Assembly: GCA_938030665.1 (NCBI GenBank)
Contig: CALHHY010000018.1
Span: 1-45,551, forward strand
Direction: 5' to 3'
DNA length: 45,551 bases
From: an uncultured Litoreibacter sp.
GTDB lineage: Bacteria > Pseudomonadota > Alphaproteobacteria > Rhodobacterales > Rhodobacteraceae
This document shows positions 34,269 to 41,739 of the stretch, in pieces. The translations under genes and the position numbers were made by a program. The notes under the pieces are model-generated. The model had not been told where the DNA came from and searched no databases. It worked only from the letters and a program-made list of their open reading frames with translations. Position 1 is the first letter of the stretch. Every line of letters starts with the position of its first letter.

Positions 34269-35825
34269 CTACGCTATCTCCTCGGCGGGGGCCTGCGACG
34301 CGCCAGTCATCCCGGCCATCATCAGCCCCAGCTCTTTCTCGTCGGTCTCATGGGGCAGCCGTTCGCCCATGATCTGGCCGTCAAAGATCACCGCGATCCG
34401 GTCAGAGAGGGACAGGATTTCCTCCAGCTCGACGGATACCAGCAGGATCGCTTTGCCCGCGTCACGCAGCTCCACAATGCGCTGGTGGATAAACTCGATG
34501 GCGCCGATATCCACGCCGCGCGTAGGTTGGCCGACCAGTAGCAGGTCGGGGTTGCGCTCGATCTCTCGCGCCAGCACGATCTTTTGCTGATTGCCGCCGG
34601 AGAAGCTTTTCGCCTCCAGCGCGGGGTTATTGGGGCGCACGTCAAAGCGGTCGAACTTGCCCGCCGCGTCTTCCTTGATTGCGCCCTGATCCATCAGCGC
34701 GCCAGTGTTGAAGCGGTCGTCATGGTGGTAGCCGAAGGCCACGTTTTCCCAGGCCTTGAAATCCATGATCAGGCCTGAGCGCTGCCGGTCCTCGGGCACA
34801 TGCGCAATCCCGCGTTCCCGCCGCGACCGCGCGTCAGACAGCTTGCCCGTCAGGTCCAGCGGCTGGCCGTTGACCTCGATCTCGCCGGTGGCGGTCTGGA
34901 TGCCGCCCAGCACGTCCAAAAGCTCCGACTGGCCGTTGCCCGCGACGCCCGCGATGCCCAGAATTTCGCCCGCCCGCACATTCAACGACACGCCTTTCAA
35001 CCGCTTGACGCCCTTGTCGTCCGTTACCTCAAGGTTGCGCACGTCCAGAATGGTTTTGCCGGGTTGCGCGGGCACCTTGTCGACGCGCAACAGCACTTTG
35101 CGGCCCACCATCAGCTCTGCCAGTTCCTGCGGCGAGGTCTCGGAGGTTTTGACCGTTGCGGTCATTTCGCCGCGTCGCATGACGGAGACCGTGTCGGTCA
35201 CCTCCATGATCTCGCGCAGCTTGTGGGTGATCAGGATGATCGTCTTGCCCTGCGCCTTCAGCCCCTCAAGGATGCGGAACAGGTGGTCGGCCTCGGCAGG
35301 GGTCAGCACGCCGGTCGGCTCGTCCAGGATCAGGATATCGGCCTTGCGGTAGAGCGCTTTGAGGATCTCCACCCGCTGTTGCATGCCCACACCGATACTC
35401 TCGATCCGCGCGTCGGGGTCGACATTCAGCTCGTAATCAGCGGCCAACCGCGTCAACTCCTTGCGGGCCTTGCCGAGCGAGGTGGACAGCCGCATGCCTT
35501 CCTCCGCCCCCAGCACCACGTTCTCAAGGACAGTGAAGTTTTCGACCAGTTTGAAATGCTGGAACACCATCCCGATACCCGCGGCAATCGCCGCCTGGCT
35601 GTCAGGGATCGCGGTCTTTTTGCCGGCGATGAAGACGTCGCCCTTATCGGCCTTGTAGAAGCCATAGAGGATCGACATCAGCGTGGATTTGCCCGCGCCA
35701 TTCTCCCCGATGATGCCGTGGATGGTGCCGGGCATCACCCGGATGGAGATGTCCTTGTTGGCCTGCACCGGGCCAAAAGCCTTGGAGATGCCTTTCAGCT
35801 CAATCGCGGGGGCCGTGTCGGTCAT
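34269..35825 (-). CDS. BMP-type ABC importer ATPase (two ATP-binding domains)
   Basis: A 518-residue duplicated ATPase like NupO/RbsA. The first domain has GENGAGKST (Walker A), a degenerate signature in the ESIGVGMQQRVEILKAL region and ILILDEPTGVLT (Walker B). The second has GVAGNGQSELLDVL in place of a classical Walker A, SFSGGNQQKIVLAREI (signature) and LLVGQPTRGVDIG. The degenerate second P-loop is usual in this family. The ATG at 35825 overlaps the stop of the preceding gene by one base. Confidence 0.92.
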   Translation of the reverse strand: MTDTAPAIELKGISKAFGPVQANKDISIRVMPGTIHGIIGENGAGKSTLMSILYGFYKADKGDVFIAGKKTAIPDSQAAIAAGIGMVFQHFKLVENFTVLENVVLGAEEGMRLSTSLGKARKELTRLAADYELNVDPDARIESIGVGMQQRVEILKALYRKADILILDEPTGVLTPAEADHLFRILEGLKAQGKTIILITHKLREIMEVTDTVSVMRRGEMTATVKTSETSPQELAELMVGRKVLLRVDKVPAQPGKTILDVRNLEVTDDKGVKRLKGVSLNVRAGEILGIAGVAGNGQSELLDVLGGIQTATGEIEVNGQPLDLTGKLSDARSRRERGIAHVPEDRQRSGLIMDFKAWENVAFGYHHDDRFNTGALMDQGAIKEDAAGKFDRFDVRPNNPALEAKSFSGGNQQKIVLAREIERNPDLLLVGQPTRGVDIGAIEFIHQRIVELRDAGKAILLVSVELEEILSLSDRIAVIFDGQIMGERLPHETDEKELGLMMAGMTGASQAPAEEIA

Positions 35826-36166
35826 CAACCCTCTCCCATACCGGTGAAACCCACCAGCCGCGTGATCCGGCCATCGGCATCAAGATCGGCGAAATACTGG
35901 CCGCGCATCATTGGGTTGCCGTCTTTAAGGAAATCGACCGTCGCCCGCGCATGCCCGTGATGCTCGGATATCTCGACGACCTGCGCGCCGCCGCCCGGCA
36001 TATGCTGGGAAAACTGCGCAACATATTGGGCAAGGTCATCGGCACCTGTGACAGGCTCAGGCGTGTTCGGGTCGGCGTAATAGACCGCATCGGTGACCGC
36101 AGCTTTCACGGCCGCGTTGTCCGCGTCGGCCCAGGCCGCAAAAAATGTCTCAATTGAATGTGTCAT
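35825..36166 (-). CDS. NTF2-like (SnoaL-type) small protein in the importer operon
   Basis: A 113-residue protein with the NTF2-like alpha+beta cone: MTHSIETFFAAWADADNAAVKAAVTDAVYYADPNTPEPVTG is the N-terminal helical part with the usual first-strand DPN. AQVVEISEHHGHARATVDFL and RGQYFADLDADGRITRLVGF form the sheet. Such proteins are enzymes or ligand-binding proteins; no active site is obvious. It sits between the binding-protein gene and the ATPase, overlapping the ATPase start, so it is translationally coupled to the importer and may act on the imported compound. Confidence 0.8.
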   Translation of the reverse strand: MTHSIETFFAAWADADNAAVKAAVTDAVYYADPNTPEPVTGADDLAQYVAQFSQHMPGGGAQVVEISEHHGHARATVDFLKDGNPMMRGQYFADLDADGRITRLVGFTGMGEG

Positions 36167-36184
36167 CGCGCCCCCCGCAAAGCC

Positions 36185-36218
36185 AAAAAAGGGCCACGCC
36201 TGTGATCAGGCATGGCCC
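36185..36218 (-). terminator. Terminator or attenuator between the binding-protein gene and the rest of the operon
   Basis: On the minus strand a 12-bp stem (GGGCCATGCCTG with CAGGCGTGGCCC, one U-G pair) with loop ATCA is followed by TTTTTT. It lies 20 bases past the BMP stop and 19 before the next ATG. Partial termination here would give more binding protein than membrane components. Confidence 0.88.
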
Positions 36219-36237
36219 CGTATCTTACGTCAGCGCT

Positions 36238-37233
36238 TTAGAAATTCAGCGCAGGGCAGCTTTCGTCGGACATGTAGTCATGCACGGTGATCTCGCCGTC
36301 GATGATCTTGGCCGCAATCGCGTCAACAGTGGCCTGCATGTCGGCAGAGACCAGTTCCGCGTTGTTTTCGTCCATCGCGTAGCCCACGCCCTCAGCCGCG
36401 AGGTTCAGCACTTTGACGCCGCCGGGCTGCTCGGTGCCTGCGGTGAAGGCGTCATAGACGGCCACGTCCACGCGCTTCATCATCGAGGTCAGAACTTTGC
36501 CGGGGTGCATGCCGTTCTGGTTGCTGTCCACGCCGATCGACAGCGCGCCTGCGTCTGCTGCGGCCTGCAACACGCCCACGCCGGTGCCACCAGCGGCCGC
36601 GTAAACCACGTCAGCGCCCTGGCTGATCTGCGCCTTGGTCAGCTCGCCGCCCTTTACGGGGTCGTTCCAGGCTGCAGGCGTCGTGCCGGTCATATTGGCG
36701 ATGACTTTGGTGTCCGGGTTCGCCGCTTTCGCGCCTTGCGCGTAGCCACAGGCGAAGCGGCGGATCAGCGGAATGTCCATGCCACCGATGAAGCCCACAG
36801 TGTTGTTCTTGGAGGCCTGCGCCGCCATGTAGCCCACCAGGTAGGAGCCTTCATGCTCGGTAAACACGACGGAGGTGACGTTTGGCTGGTCAACAACCAT
36901 GTCGATGATCACGAAATCCGTGTCAGGGTAGTCCGGTGCGACCTCACCCAGGACGGAGCCGAAGGCAAAACCGGTCATCACAACAGGGTTGGAGCCGGTC
37001 TCGGCCAGACGGCGCAAGGCTTGCTCCCGCTGTGCTTCGGACTGCATCTCGATCTCGCGGTAGGAGCCGCCGGTTTCCTCTGCCCATTTCTTGGCACCGT
37101 TAAAGGCGGCCTCGTTGAACGATTTGTCGAATTTGCCGCCAAGGTCGAAGACGATGGCAGGGTCGGCAAGGGCGGCGCCCGCAGTCAGGGCCAGCGATGC
37201 AGCGGCACCAAGCAAAGATTTCATGAGGGTCAT
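36238..37233 (-). CDS. BMP family ABC transporter substrate-binding protein
   Basis: A 331-residue periplasmic binding protein with a cleavable signal peptide (MKSLLGAAASLALTAGAALA, cut before DPAIVFDLGGKFDKSFNEAA). IVFDLGGKFDKSFNE, AFGSVLGEVAPDYPDT and GFIGGMDIPLIRRFACGY are BMP/PnrA-like motifs. It lacks a lipobox. The ligand is probably a nucleoside or a purine-like compound by family, but is not proven. It leads the importer operon and is followed by a terminator-like hairpin. The 243 bases upstream hold a GGGCC-TGTC-GGCCC hairpin and no gene. Confidence 0.92.
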   Translation of the reverse strand: MTLMKSLLGAAASLALTAGAALADPAIVFDLGGKFDKSFNEAAFNGAKKWAEETGGSYREIEMQSEAQREQALRRLAETGSNPVVMTGFAFGSVLGEVAPDYPDTDFVIIDMVVDQPNVTSVVFTEHEGSYLVGYMAAQASKNNTVGFIGGMDIPLIRRFACGYAQGAKAANPDTKVIANMTGTTPAAWNDPVKGGELTKAQISQGADVVYAAAGGTGVGVLQAAADAGALSIGVDSNQNGMHPGKVLTSMMKRVDVAVYDAFTAGTEQPGGVKVLNLAAEGVGYAMDENNAELVSADMQATVDAIAAKIIDGEITVHDYMSDESCPALNF

Positions 37234-37476
37234 TCGTGGTCTCCCAGATTTTGGATGAGCCGGTTTCCCGGTCCGGGCTTATCAGCGCCCGTCTGTTAAA
37301 TGCGCAGGGCCTGTCGGCCCACATAGGGCTGCATTAAGGGCCAATGCCGGGGGGAGGGCAACCGATTCTTGCCCCGTGCCGCCCCACTGCAGCAGGGGGG
37401 TGGTACGGTCATTTGCATAACGCCAGGTCAGTTGCCCGTTTTTTGAGCAGCGCAGAAATGCGGGATGGAATCGGGG

Positions 37477-37881
37477 TTAATCAGCGGCAAACCGGTGTCT
37501 GAGAACCAGCCCGTCCGTGCCGTCAAAATACCCTTTGCGTGTCCCGACCTCTTCAAAGCCCATATCGGCGTAAAGCGCCCGCGCGGCCGTGTTGTCGGCG
37601 GCAACCTCCAGAAAGCTTTGCTGGCCGCCCATAAGTGCCACGCGATGCAAAAACGCCTCGACCAGCATCCTGCCCGTTCCCTGACGCCGCGCCTCGGGCG
37701 GGACGGCCAGCGTCAAAAGCTCCGCCTCGCCTGCCGCACAGCGCCCGACCAGAAAGCCTCCCGCCTGCTTGAGCAGAAACACATGCGGCAGGCCCAGGAT
37801 TTTGTCGAATTCGTCCGCGGTCCAGGGGCGGGGCTTTGTGAAGCAACGCGCATGCAGCCGGGCCAGCGCCGCGGATGTCAT
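37477..37881 (-). CDS. rimI: GNAT acetyltransferase, RimI-like
   Basis: A 134-residue N-acetyltransferase. LTLAVPPEARRQGTGRMLVEAFL is the acetyl-CoA motif A (Q/RxxGxG), and FLEVAADNTAARALYADMGFEEVGTRKGYF is motif B. Similarity and the position after tsaB suggest RimI, which acetylates the N-terminus of ribosomal protein S18. Its ATG overlaps the tsaB stop (ATGA). Confidence 0.85.
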   Translation of the reverse strand: MTSAALARLHARCFTKPRPWTADEFDKILGLPHVFLLKQAGGFLVGRCAAGEAELLTLAVPPEARRQGTGRMLVEAFLHRVALMGGQQSFLEVAADNTAARALYADMGFEEVGTRKGYFDGTDGLVLRHRFAAD

Positions 37882-38522
37882 GGCAGGATGACGGGCGCCG
37901 GGTCGCGCGGCGGGGCCGCATCGGGGGCGCGCAGGTAATAGGGCGCGGGCCGCGCATCAGGGGGGCCGGATTGCGCCGCACTGAACCGCGCAACGGCAGA
38001 TGCGGGGGCGAAGGCGGCAGGGGCGTGGCGCAACCCCAGATGCGCCGCAACCTCGTCTGATCGGTGCCCCACACAGGTAAAACCCGGGCCGGGGGCGGGG
38101 ATGTCGGGAAGCTCAGACAACAGCGGTTCAGTCGCGCGCTGAGCGGTGATCTGCGACAGGTAAAGCGCGCCCCTTGGGGCCTCCAGACTGGCCAGGATCG
38201 GCAGCGGGGCACCCACGCTCAGCGCCTCGAACAGGGTCACGCCGCGGGCGGGGATGCCCAGGGCAAGGCTCAGCCCGCGTATGGCAGAAACGGCGATACG
38301 GATGCCGGTAAAATTGCCCGGTCCGGTGCCAACTGCCAGCGCGGCAAGGTCGGCGTAGCTGCAGCCCGCGTCGGCCAATGTCTCTTCCAGCAGCGGCATC
38401 AGCGCTTCGGCCTGCCCTTTGCGCATCTCTTCATGGCGCGCGGCGAGGACTTGCGCGCCGTCAAACACCGCCATGCCGCAATAGGGGCCGGAGGTATCAA
38501 GGCCAAGCGTCAGCTCAGCCAT
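37878..38522 (-). CDS. tsaB: tRNA threonylcarbamoyladenosine biosynthesis protein TsaB
   Basis: A 214-residue ASKHA-fold protein that partners TsaD in making t6A37 in tRNA. GLDTSGPYCGMAVFDG is the N-terminal nucleotide-binding loop, and ALAVGTGPGNFTGIRIAVSAIRGLSLAL is the TsaB signature. The alanine/proline-rich C-terminus (SGPPDARPAPYYLRAPDAAP) is variable in the family. It overlaps the GFA-family gene by 8 bases and rimI by 4, an operon order common in Rhodobacterales. Confidence 0.93.
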   Translation of the reverse strand: MAELTLGLDTSGPYCGMAVFDGAQVLAARHEEMRKGQAEALMPLLEETLADAGCSYADLAALAVGTGPGNFTGIRIAVSAIRGLSLALGIPARGVTLFEALSVGAPLPILASLEAPRGALYLSQITAQRATEPLLSELPDIPAPGPGFTCVGHRSDEVAAHLGLRHAPAAFAPASAVARFSAAQSGPPDARPAPYYLRAPDAAPPRDPAPVILP

Positions 38523-38934
38523 GTCGGGCCGCGTTCAGGGCATCGCGCCCCGTCCCGTTTGATCCAGGCAGCCCATCCGCCGGCACCCAGTCATGGCGCC
38601 GGTCAGCGAAGCAGTGAAAGCCGGGGGCCAAACCCGTCGTGTCCTCGATCACGCCAAAGGGAACCCAGGATTGGTCCGGCACATAGTCAAACCGCGCCAG
38701 CAAGGGGGAGCCGCAATCGTCGCAGTTCCAGCGGGCCACACCTTCGGCGAAGGAACGCGCGGGCCCCATATCGCTGAGCCCTGCAACATCTTCGTCGGAA
38801 AAAGCCGCAAACACAGCCGCGGCAGCCCCGGTCCAGCGGCGGCAATCGTCGCAATGGCAATAGATCACCTGCAGCGGTTCAGCGGTGAAGGCCAGCCGGG
38901 ACTGCCCGCAATAGCACCGGGCCGAACGCGCCAT
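38515..38934 (-). CDS. GFA / CENP-V family zinc protein
   Basis: A 139-residue protein of the GFA (glutathione-dependent formaldehyde-activating) family. Zinc-binding cysteines are in RCYCGQSRL, YCHCDDCRRWTGA and WNCDDCGSPL, the usual Mss4-like arrangement. Most members have not been shown to act on formaldehyde. It overlaps tsaB by 8 bases and nfuA by 1, so it is embedded in that operon. Confidence 0.88.
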   Translation of the reverse strand: MARSARCYCGQSRLAFTAEPLQVIYCHCDDCRRWTGAAAAVFAAFSDEDVAGLSDMGPARSFAEGVARWNCDDCGSPLLARFDYVPDQSWVPFGVIEDTTGLAPGFHCFADRRHDWVPADGLPGSNGTGRDALNAARHG

Positions 38935-39491
38935 CAGGCCGCGACGGGGCGGACTTCCAGCACTTCGGGGATGTAATGCCGCAGCAGGTTCTCGATCCCC
39001 ATTTTCAACGTCAGGGTGGAGGAGGGGCAGCCAGCGCAGGCGCCCTGCATGTGCAGATAAACGACCCCACGGTCAAAGCCGTGGAAGGTGATGTCGCCAC
39101 CATCCTGCGCGACGGCCGGGCGCACGCGGGTGTCCAGCAATTCCTTGATCTGACCCACGATCTCGCCGTCTTCGCCGGTATGCTCCGCGTGGCCGGAGGA
39201 CGCCTCGCCTTCGACAGCCTTCGCGCCGGATTGGTAATGCTCCATGATCGCGCCCAGAATAGCGGGCTTGATGTGGTCCCACTCCACCGTTTCGGCCTTG
39301 GTCACGGTAACGAAATCAAGCCCCATAAACACGCCGGTCACGCCGTCGACCGCAAAGATGCGGGTCGCCAAGGGGGAGCTGTCCGCCGTGTCGGGCGCCG
39401 GGAAGTCCGCCGTGCCGACCTCCAGAACCGATTGGCCGGGCAGGAATTTCAGCGTTGCCGGGTTTGGCGTGGATTCAGTCTGAATGAACAT
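38934..39491 (-). CDS. NfuA-type iron-sulfur cluster carrier
   Basis: A 185-residue scaffold/carrier protein. The N-terminal Nfu domain starts MFIQTESTPNPATLKFLPG, and the C-terminal NifU domain contains the cluster-binding CxxC in GACAGCPSSTLTLKMGIENL. This is the Nfu1-like arrangement that transfers 4Fe-4S clusters to enzymes such as lipoyl synthase or complex II. It leads the nfuA-GFA-tsaB-rimI operon. Confidence 0.93.
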   Translation of the reverse strand: MFIQTESTPNPATLKFLPGQSVLEVGTADFPAPDTADSSPLATRIFAVDGVTGVFMGLDFVTVTKAETVEWDHIKPAILGAIMEHYQSGAKAVEGEASSGHAEHTGEDGEIVGQIKELLDTRVRPAVAQDGGDITFHGFDRGVVYLHMQGACAGCPSSTLTLKMGIENLLRHYIPEVLEVRPVAA

Positions 39492-39614
39492 GGCAGCCCA
39501 CCTTTGCTACGGCCCCGCGAGGCCCAGTGTTTTTGTCAGGTTTAATATGCGGACGCGCTGGCCAAAGGTCAAGAGTTTAGAATGGTTCTAAGAGGCTGCA
39601 CTCGGGACACCTGA

Positions 39615-41090
39615 TTACCTAACCAGTGCGACGGCTGCTTCAACGTCGCCCTTCGCAATGGCATCTTGCAGCGCTTTCACAGTCGCTGCATCAATCCAGT
39701 TCGGCAGATCGCGAGTGAACAAAGCACCCCCCAAATCTGCGTACCTGGCCGCCAAATCCTCAGCAGCTTCTTCCAAAGCGGCGCTTTCAAGCTCTGCAAT
39801 ATCGTCTCTAAACGTAATTCTGAATGCATCAAGGTCTGCGATCAGTCTTTCGTCGCGGACGAGCAATACATGCGCTAAACCCAAAGCAGGATGAAGGGTC
39901 GCTGTCGCCCTCGTGGCGTTCATCTGCCGCCGGTTGTTGGGGGCGGAGTTGAAGGACAAAGACAATGTCTGACTGACAAACGCCCTTCCTTCCGGGGACG
40001 CCAATTCTTTTGCTAGGTCGCTGAGGGGCAATTTCGGGAGGAAGAAGAAGCTCAGTATGTCTTCAAGTGTTTCGTCTGCGATCTTTCTGGCATCGGCTTC
40101 CTGAAAGAGGCGTCGAAGGACCTGGCGTTGGTCGGGTGCGTCCCAGTAGCCAAACGCGAACAATTCCCAGACATCTGCATTTGTTGGATTATCGTCGAGG
40201 TGCGCCAAGAATTGGCCAAAGCGCTCAGGATTCGGGTCCGCTTTGTGAAGCAGATATAATAAGCCCGCGCGATACAGTGGATCAGTCGCCTTTTCGGCTG
40301 CGTCGACGACAAGATCGCGTGTGGTGGGGGACGCCTGTGCCAACTCAATCAGCTTCTCCATCGACTGGTTTTGCCAAATGGCGTCGTCGCCTTCGCGGAT
40401 ATTTTTGAGCAGGGTAAAGGTTTCTGGCGCACGCAATTGTTCCTGAAGGTCAGCTAGTCGCTGCTCCCGGTCCTTGACCTCTATATCGAGTGCCTCGAGC
40501 CGACTGGCCATATGTTCACGCAACTCGTCCAGCTGCGACGTTAGCCTGGACTTTTCGGTGATAAAATTTCGACGCTCGCGATCAAGCGCCAGATTTAGCG
40601 CGTCTTTTTCGGCGCTCAGCGCTCGGTCAAACCGGTCCTGTTGCGCGGCCAAGTCGGCGTCGAATTTCTTCTGAGTTTCCGATAACTCGACCTCAATTTC
40701 TGCCGCGCGGCTTTGGAGCTGTGCTTCGGCTTTTGCGACGTCGGTCCGTGCAAGTTCGAGTTCTAAGCGGGCTTCTTCAAGCTTTTGGTTTTCCGTGTTC
40801 AGGCGTTGCTGGGCCTGAGTGTTCTGGATCTCAAGCAAAGTCTTGTCGTTTTCGAGGCGCGACCTTTCGAGGTCCAAGAATTCAGAGCCTGTCCAGATTG
40901 CATAACCAAGTGAACCGGCTGCCAGAAGGGTTGGTCCCAAGACTCCCAAAAATGCGGGCCTGCGCCAGAGTGGGCGCTTCAGTTCGTCAATTTCGGCCAG
41001 CAGTTTTTTGCGCTCAAGCCCGTTCAGGCTGTTGTCGTCGGGCGCTGGTGGCGCTTCTGGGGCGGTCCCACTGTCAGACGTGAAGCTCAA
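39615..41090 (-). CDS. Membrane-anchored coiled-coil protein of unknown function
   Basis: A 491-residue protein. A basic, proline-rich N-terminus (about 1-45) is followed by one transmembrane helix (46-66, AFLGVLGPTLLAAGSLGYAIW). A long coiled coil comes next (about 72-222, rich in Leu/Glu/Arg/Gln), then a helical C-terminal domain (about 225-491) without recognised motifs. Its codon use is less GC-rich than its neighbours, suggesting later acquisition. The ATG overlaps the stop of the universal stress protein by four bases, so they are cotranscribed. Confidence 0.7.
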   Translation of the reverse strand: MSFTSDSGTAPEAPPAPDDNSLNGLERKKLLAEIDELKRPLWRRPAFLGVLGPTLLAAGSLGYAIWTGSEFLDLERSRLENDKTLLEIQNTQAQQRLNTENQKLEEARLELELARTDVAKAEAQLQSRAAEIEVELSETQKKFDADLAAQQDRFDRALSAEKDALNLALDRERRNFITEKSRLTSQLDELREHMASRLEALDIEVKDREQRLADLQEQLRAPETFTLLKNIREGDDAIWQNQSMEKLIELAQASPTTRDLVVDAAEKATDPLYRAGLLYLLHKADPNPERFGQFLAHLDDNPTNADVWELFAFGYWDAPDQRQVLRRLFQEADARKIADETLEDILSFFFLPKLPLSDLAKELASPEGRAFVSQTLSLSFNSAPNNRRQMNATRATATLHPALGLAHVLLVRDERLIADLDAFRITFRDDIAELESAALEEAAEDLAARYADLGGALFTRDLPNWIDAATVKALQDAIAKGDVEAAVALVR

Positions 41091-41539
41091 CTGATCGCCT
41101 CCAGCCGCTCCTTGCTCATATCGCCAGGCACGATGGTTATGGGTATAGGGAGGGAGCCGGAGTTGCGCGTCAGCTCTGTCACGAGCGGGCCGGGGCCGCC
41201 ATCGGTGCCCGCGCCCAGCACCAGCACGCCCACCTCCGCGTCGTCCTGCACCTGCGCCAGGATTTCGCGCACCGGTTCGCCCTCCCGGATGACAAGTTCA
41301 GGGTCGACGCCCTGCTTGTCGCGCATCCATTTGGCGAAGACTTCGAAATGGGCGTGGATACGGTCGCGGGCCTCCTCGCGCATGATCTCGCCCACGCCTA
41401 CCCAATGGTTGAACTCCTCAGGCGGGATGACGGCCAGTATCTCCACCCCTCCGCCGGTGCGGGCCGCGCGCATCGCCGCAAAGCGCATCGCGTTGAGACA
41501 TTCTTTGCTGTCATCCAGCACGACGAGGAATTTGCGCAT
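41087..41539 (-). CDS. Universal stress protein family protein
   Basis: A 150-residue UspA-fold protein. MRKFLVVLDDSKECLNAMRFAAMRAA is the first strand and helix, and VGVLVLGAGTDGGPGPLVTELTRNSGSLPIPITIVPG carries a phosphate-loop-like segment near the C-terminus. Nucleotide binding is possible. The start at 41539 gives the normal Usp N-terminus. It overlaps the coiled-coil gene and diverges from the histidine kinase 200 bases away. Confidence 0.88.
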   Translation of the reverse strand: MRKFLVVLDDSKECLNAMRFAAMRAARTGGGVEILAVIPPEEFNHWVGVGEIMREEARDRIHAHFEVFAKWMRDKQGVDPELVIREGEPVREILAQVQDDAEVGVLVLGAGTDGGPGPLVTELTRNSGSLPIPITIVPGDMSKERLEAIS

Positions 41540-41739
41540 CACGGGCCCTTCAATGCTTAAGCGAGCCTGAGCATGGCGGATCGCCTGTGGCAGCGCAACC
41601 GCCATTCAGGCGCGCGCGGCTAGTTGGAGCCCATCTGCGAAGCGGGAGCAGAGGACGGGTTGGCCATGCAAGAAAAATACGCCAAACTCTGGAAGCGCGA
41701 CAGGGTTAACGCCTTGCGGCAGCCGGAGAGGACGCACGT

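Noticed and set aside
36203-36208. TGATCA as a further copy of the sucC/sdhC operator
   Set aside because: It is the loop region of a terminator hairpin and has no second arm at 21 bases.
33327-37299. Long plus-strand frames (about 404, 386 and 384 codons) opposite the importer genes
   Set aside because: They overlap strongly supported permease, ATPase and binding-protein genes and show only shadow composition.
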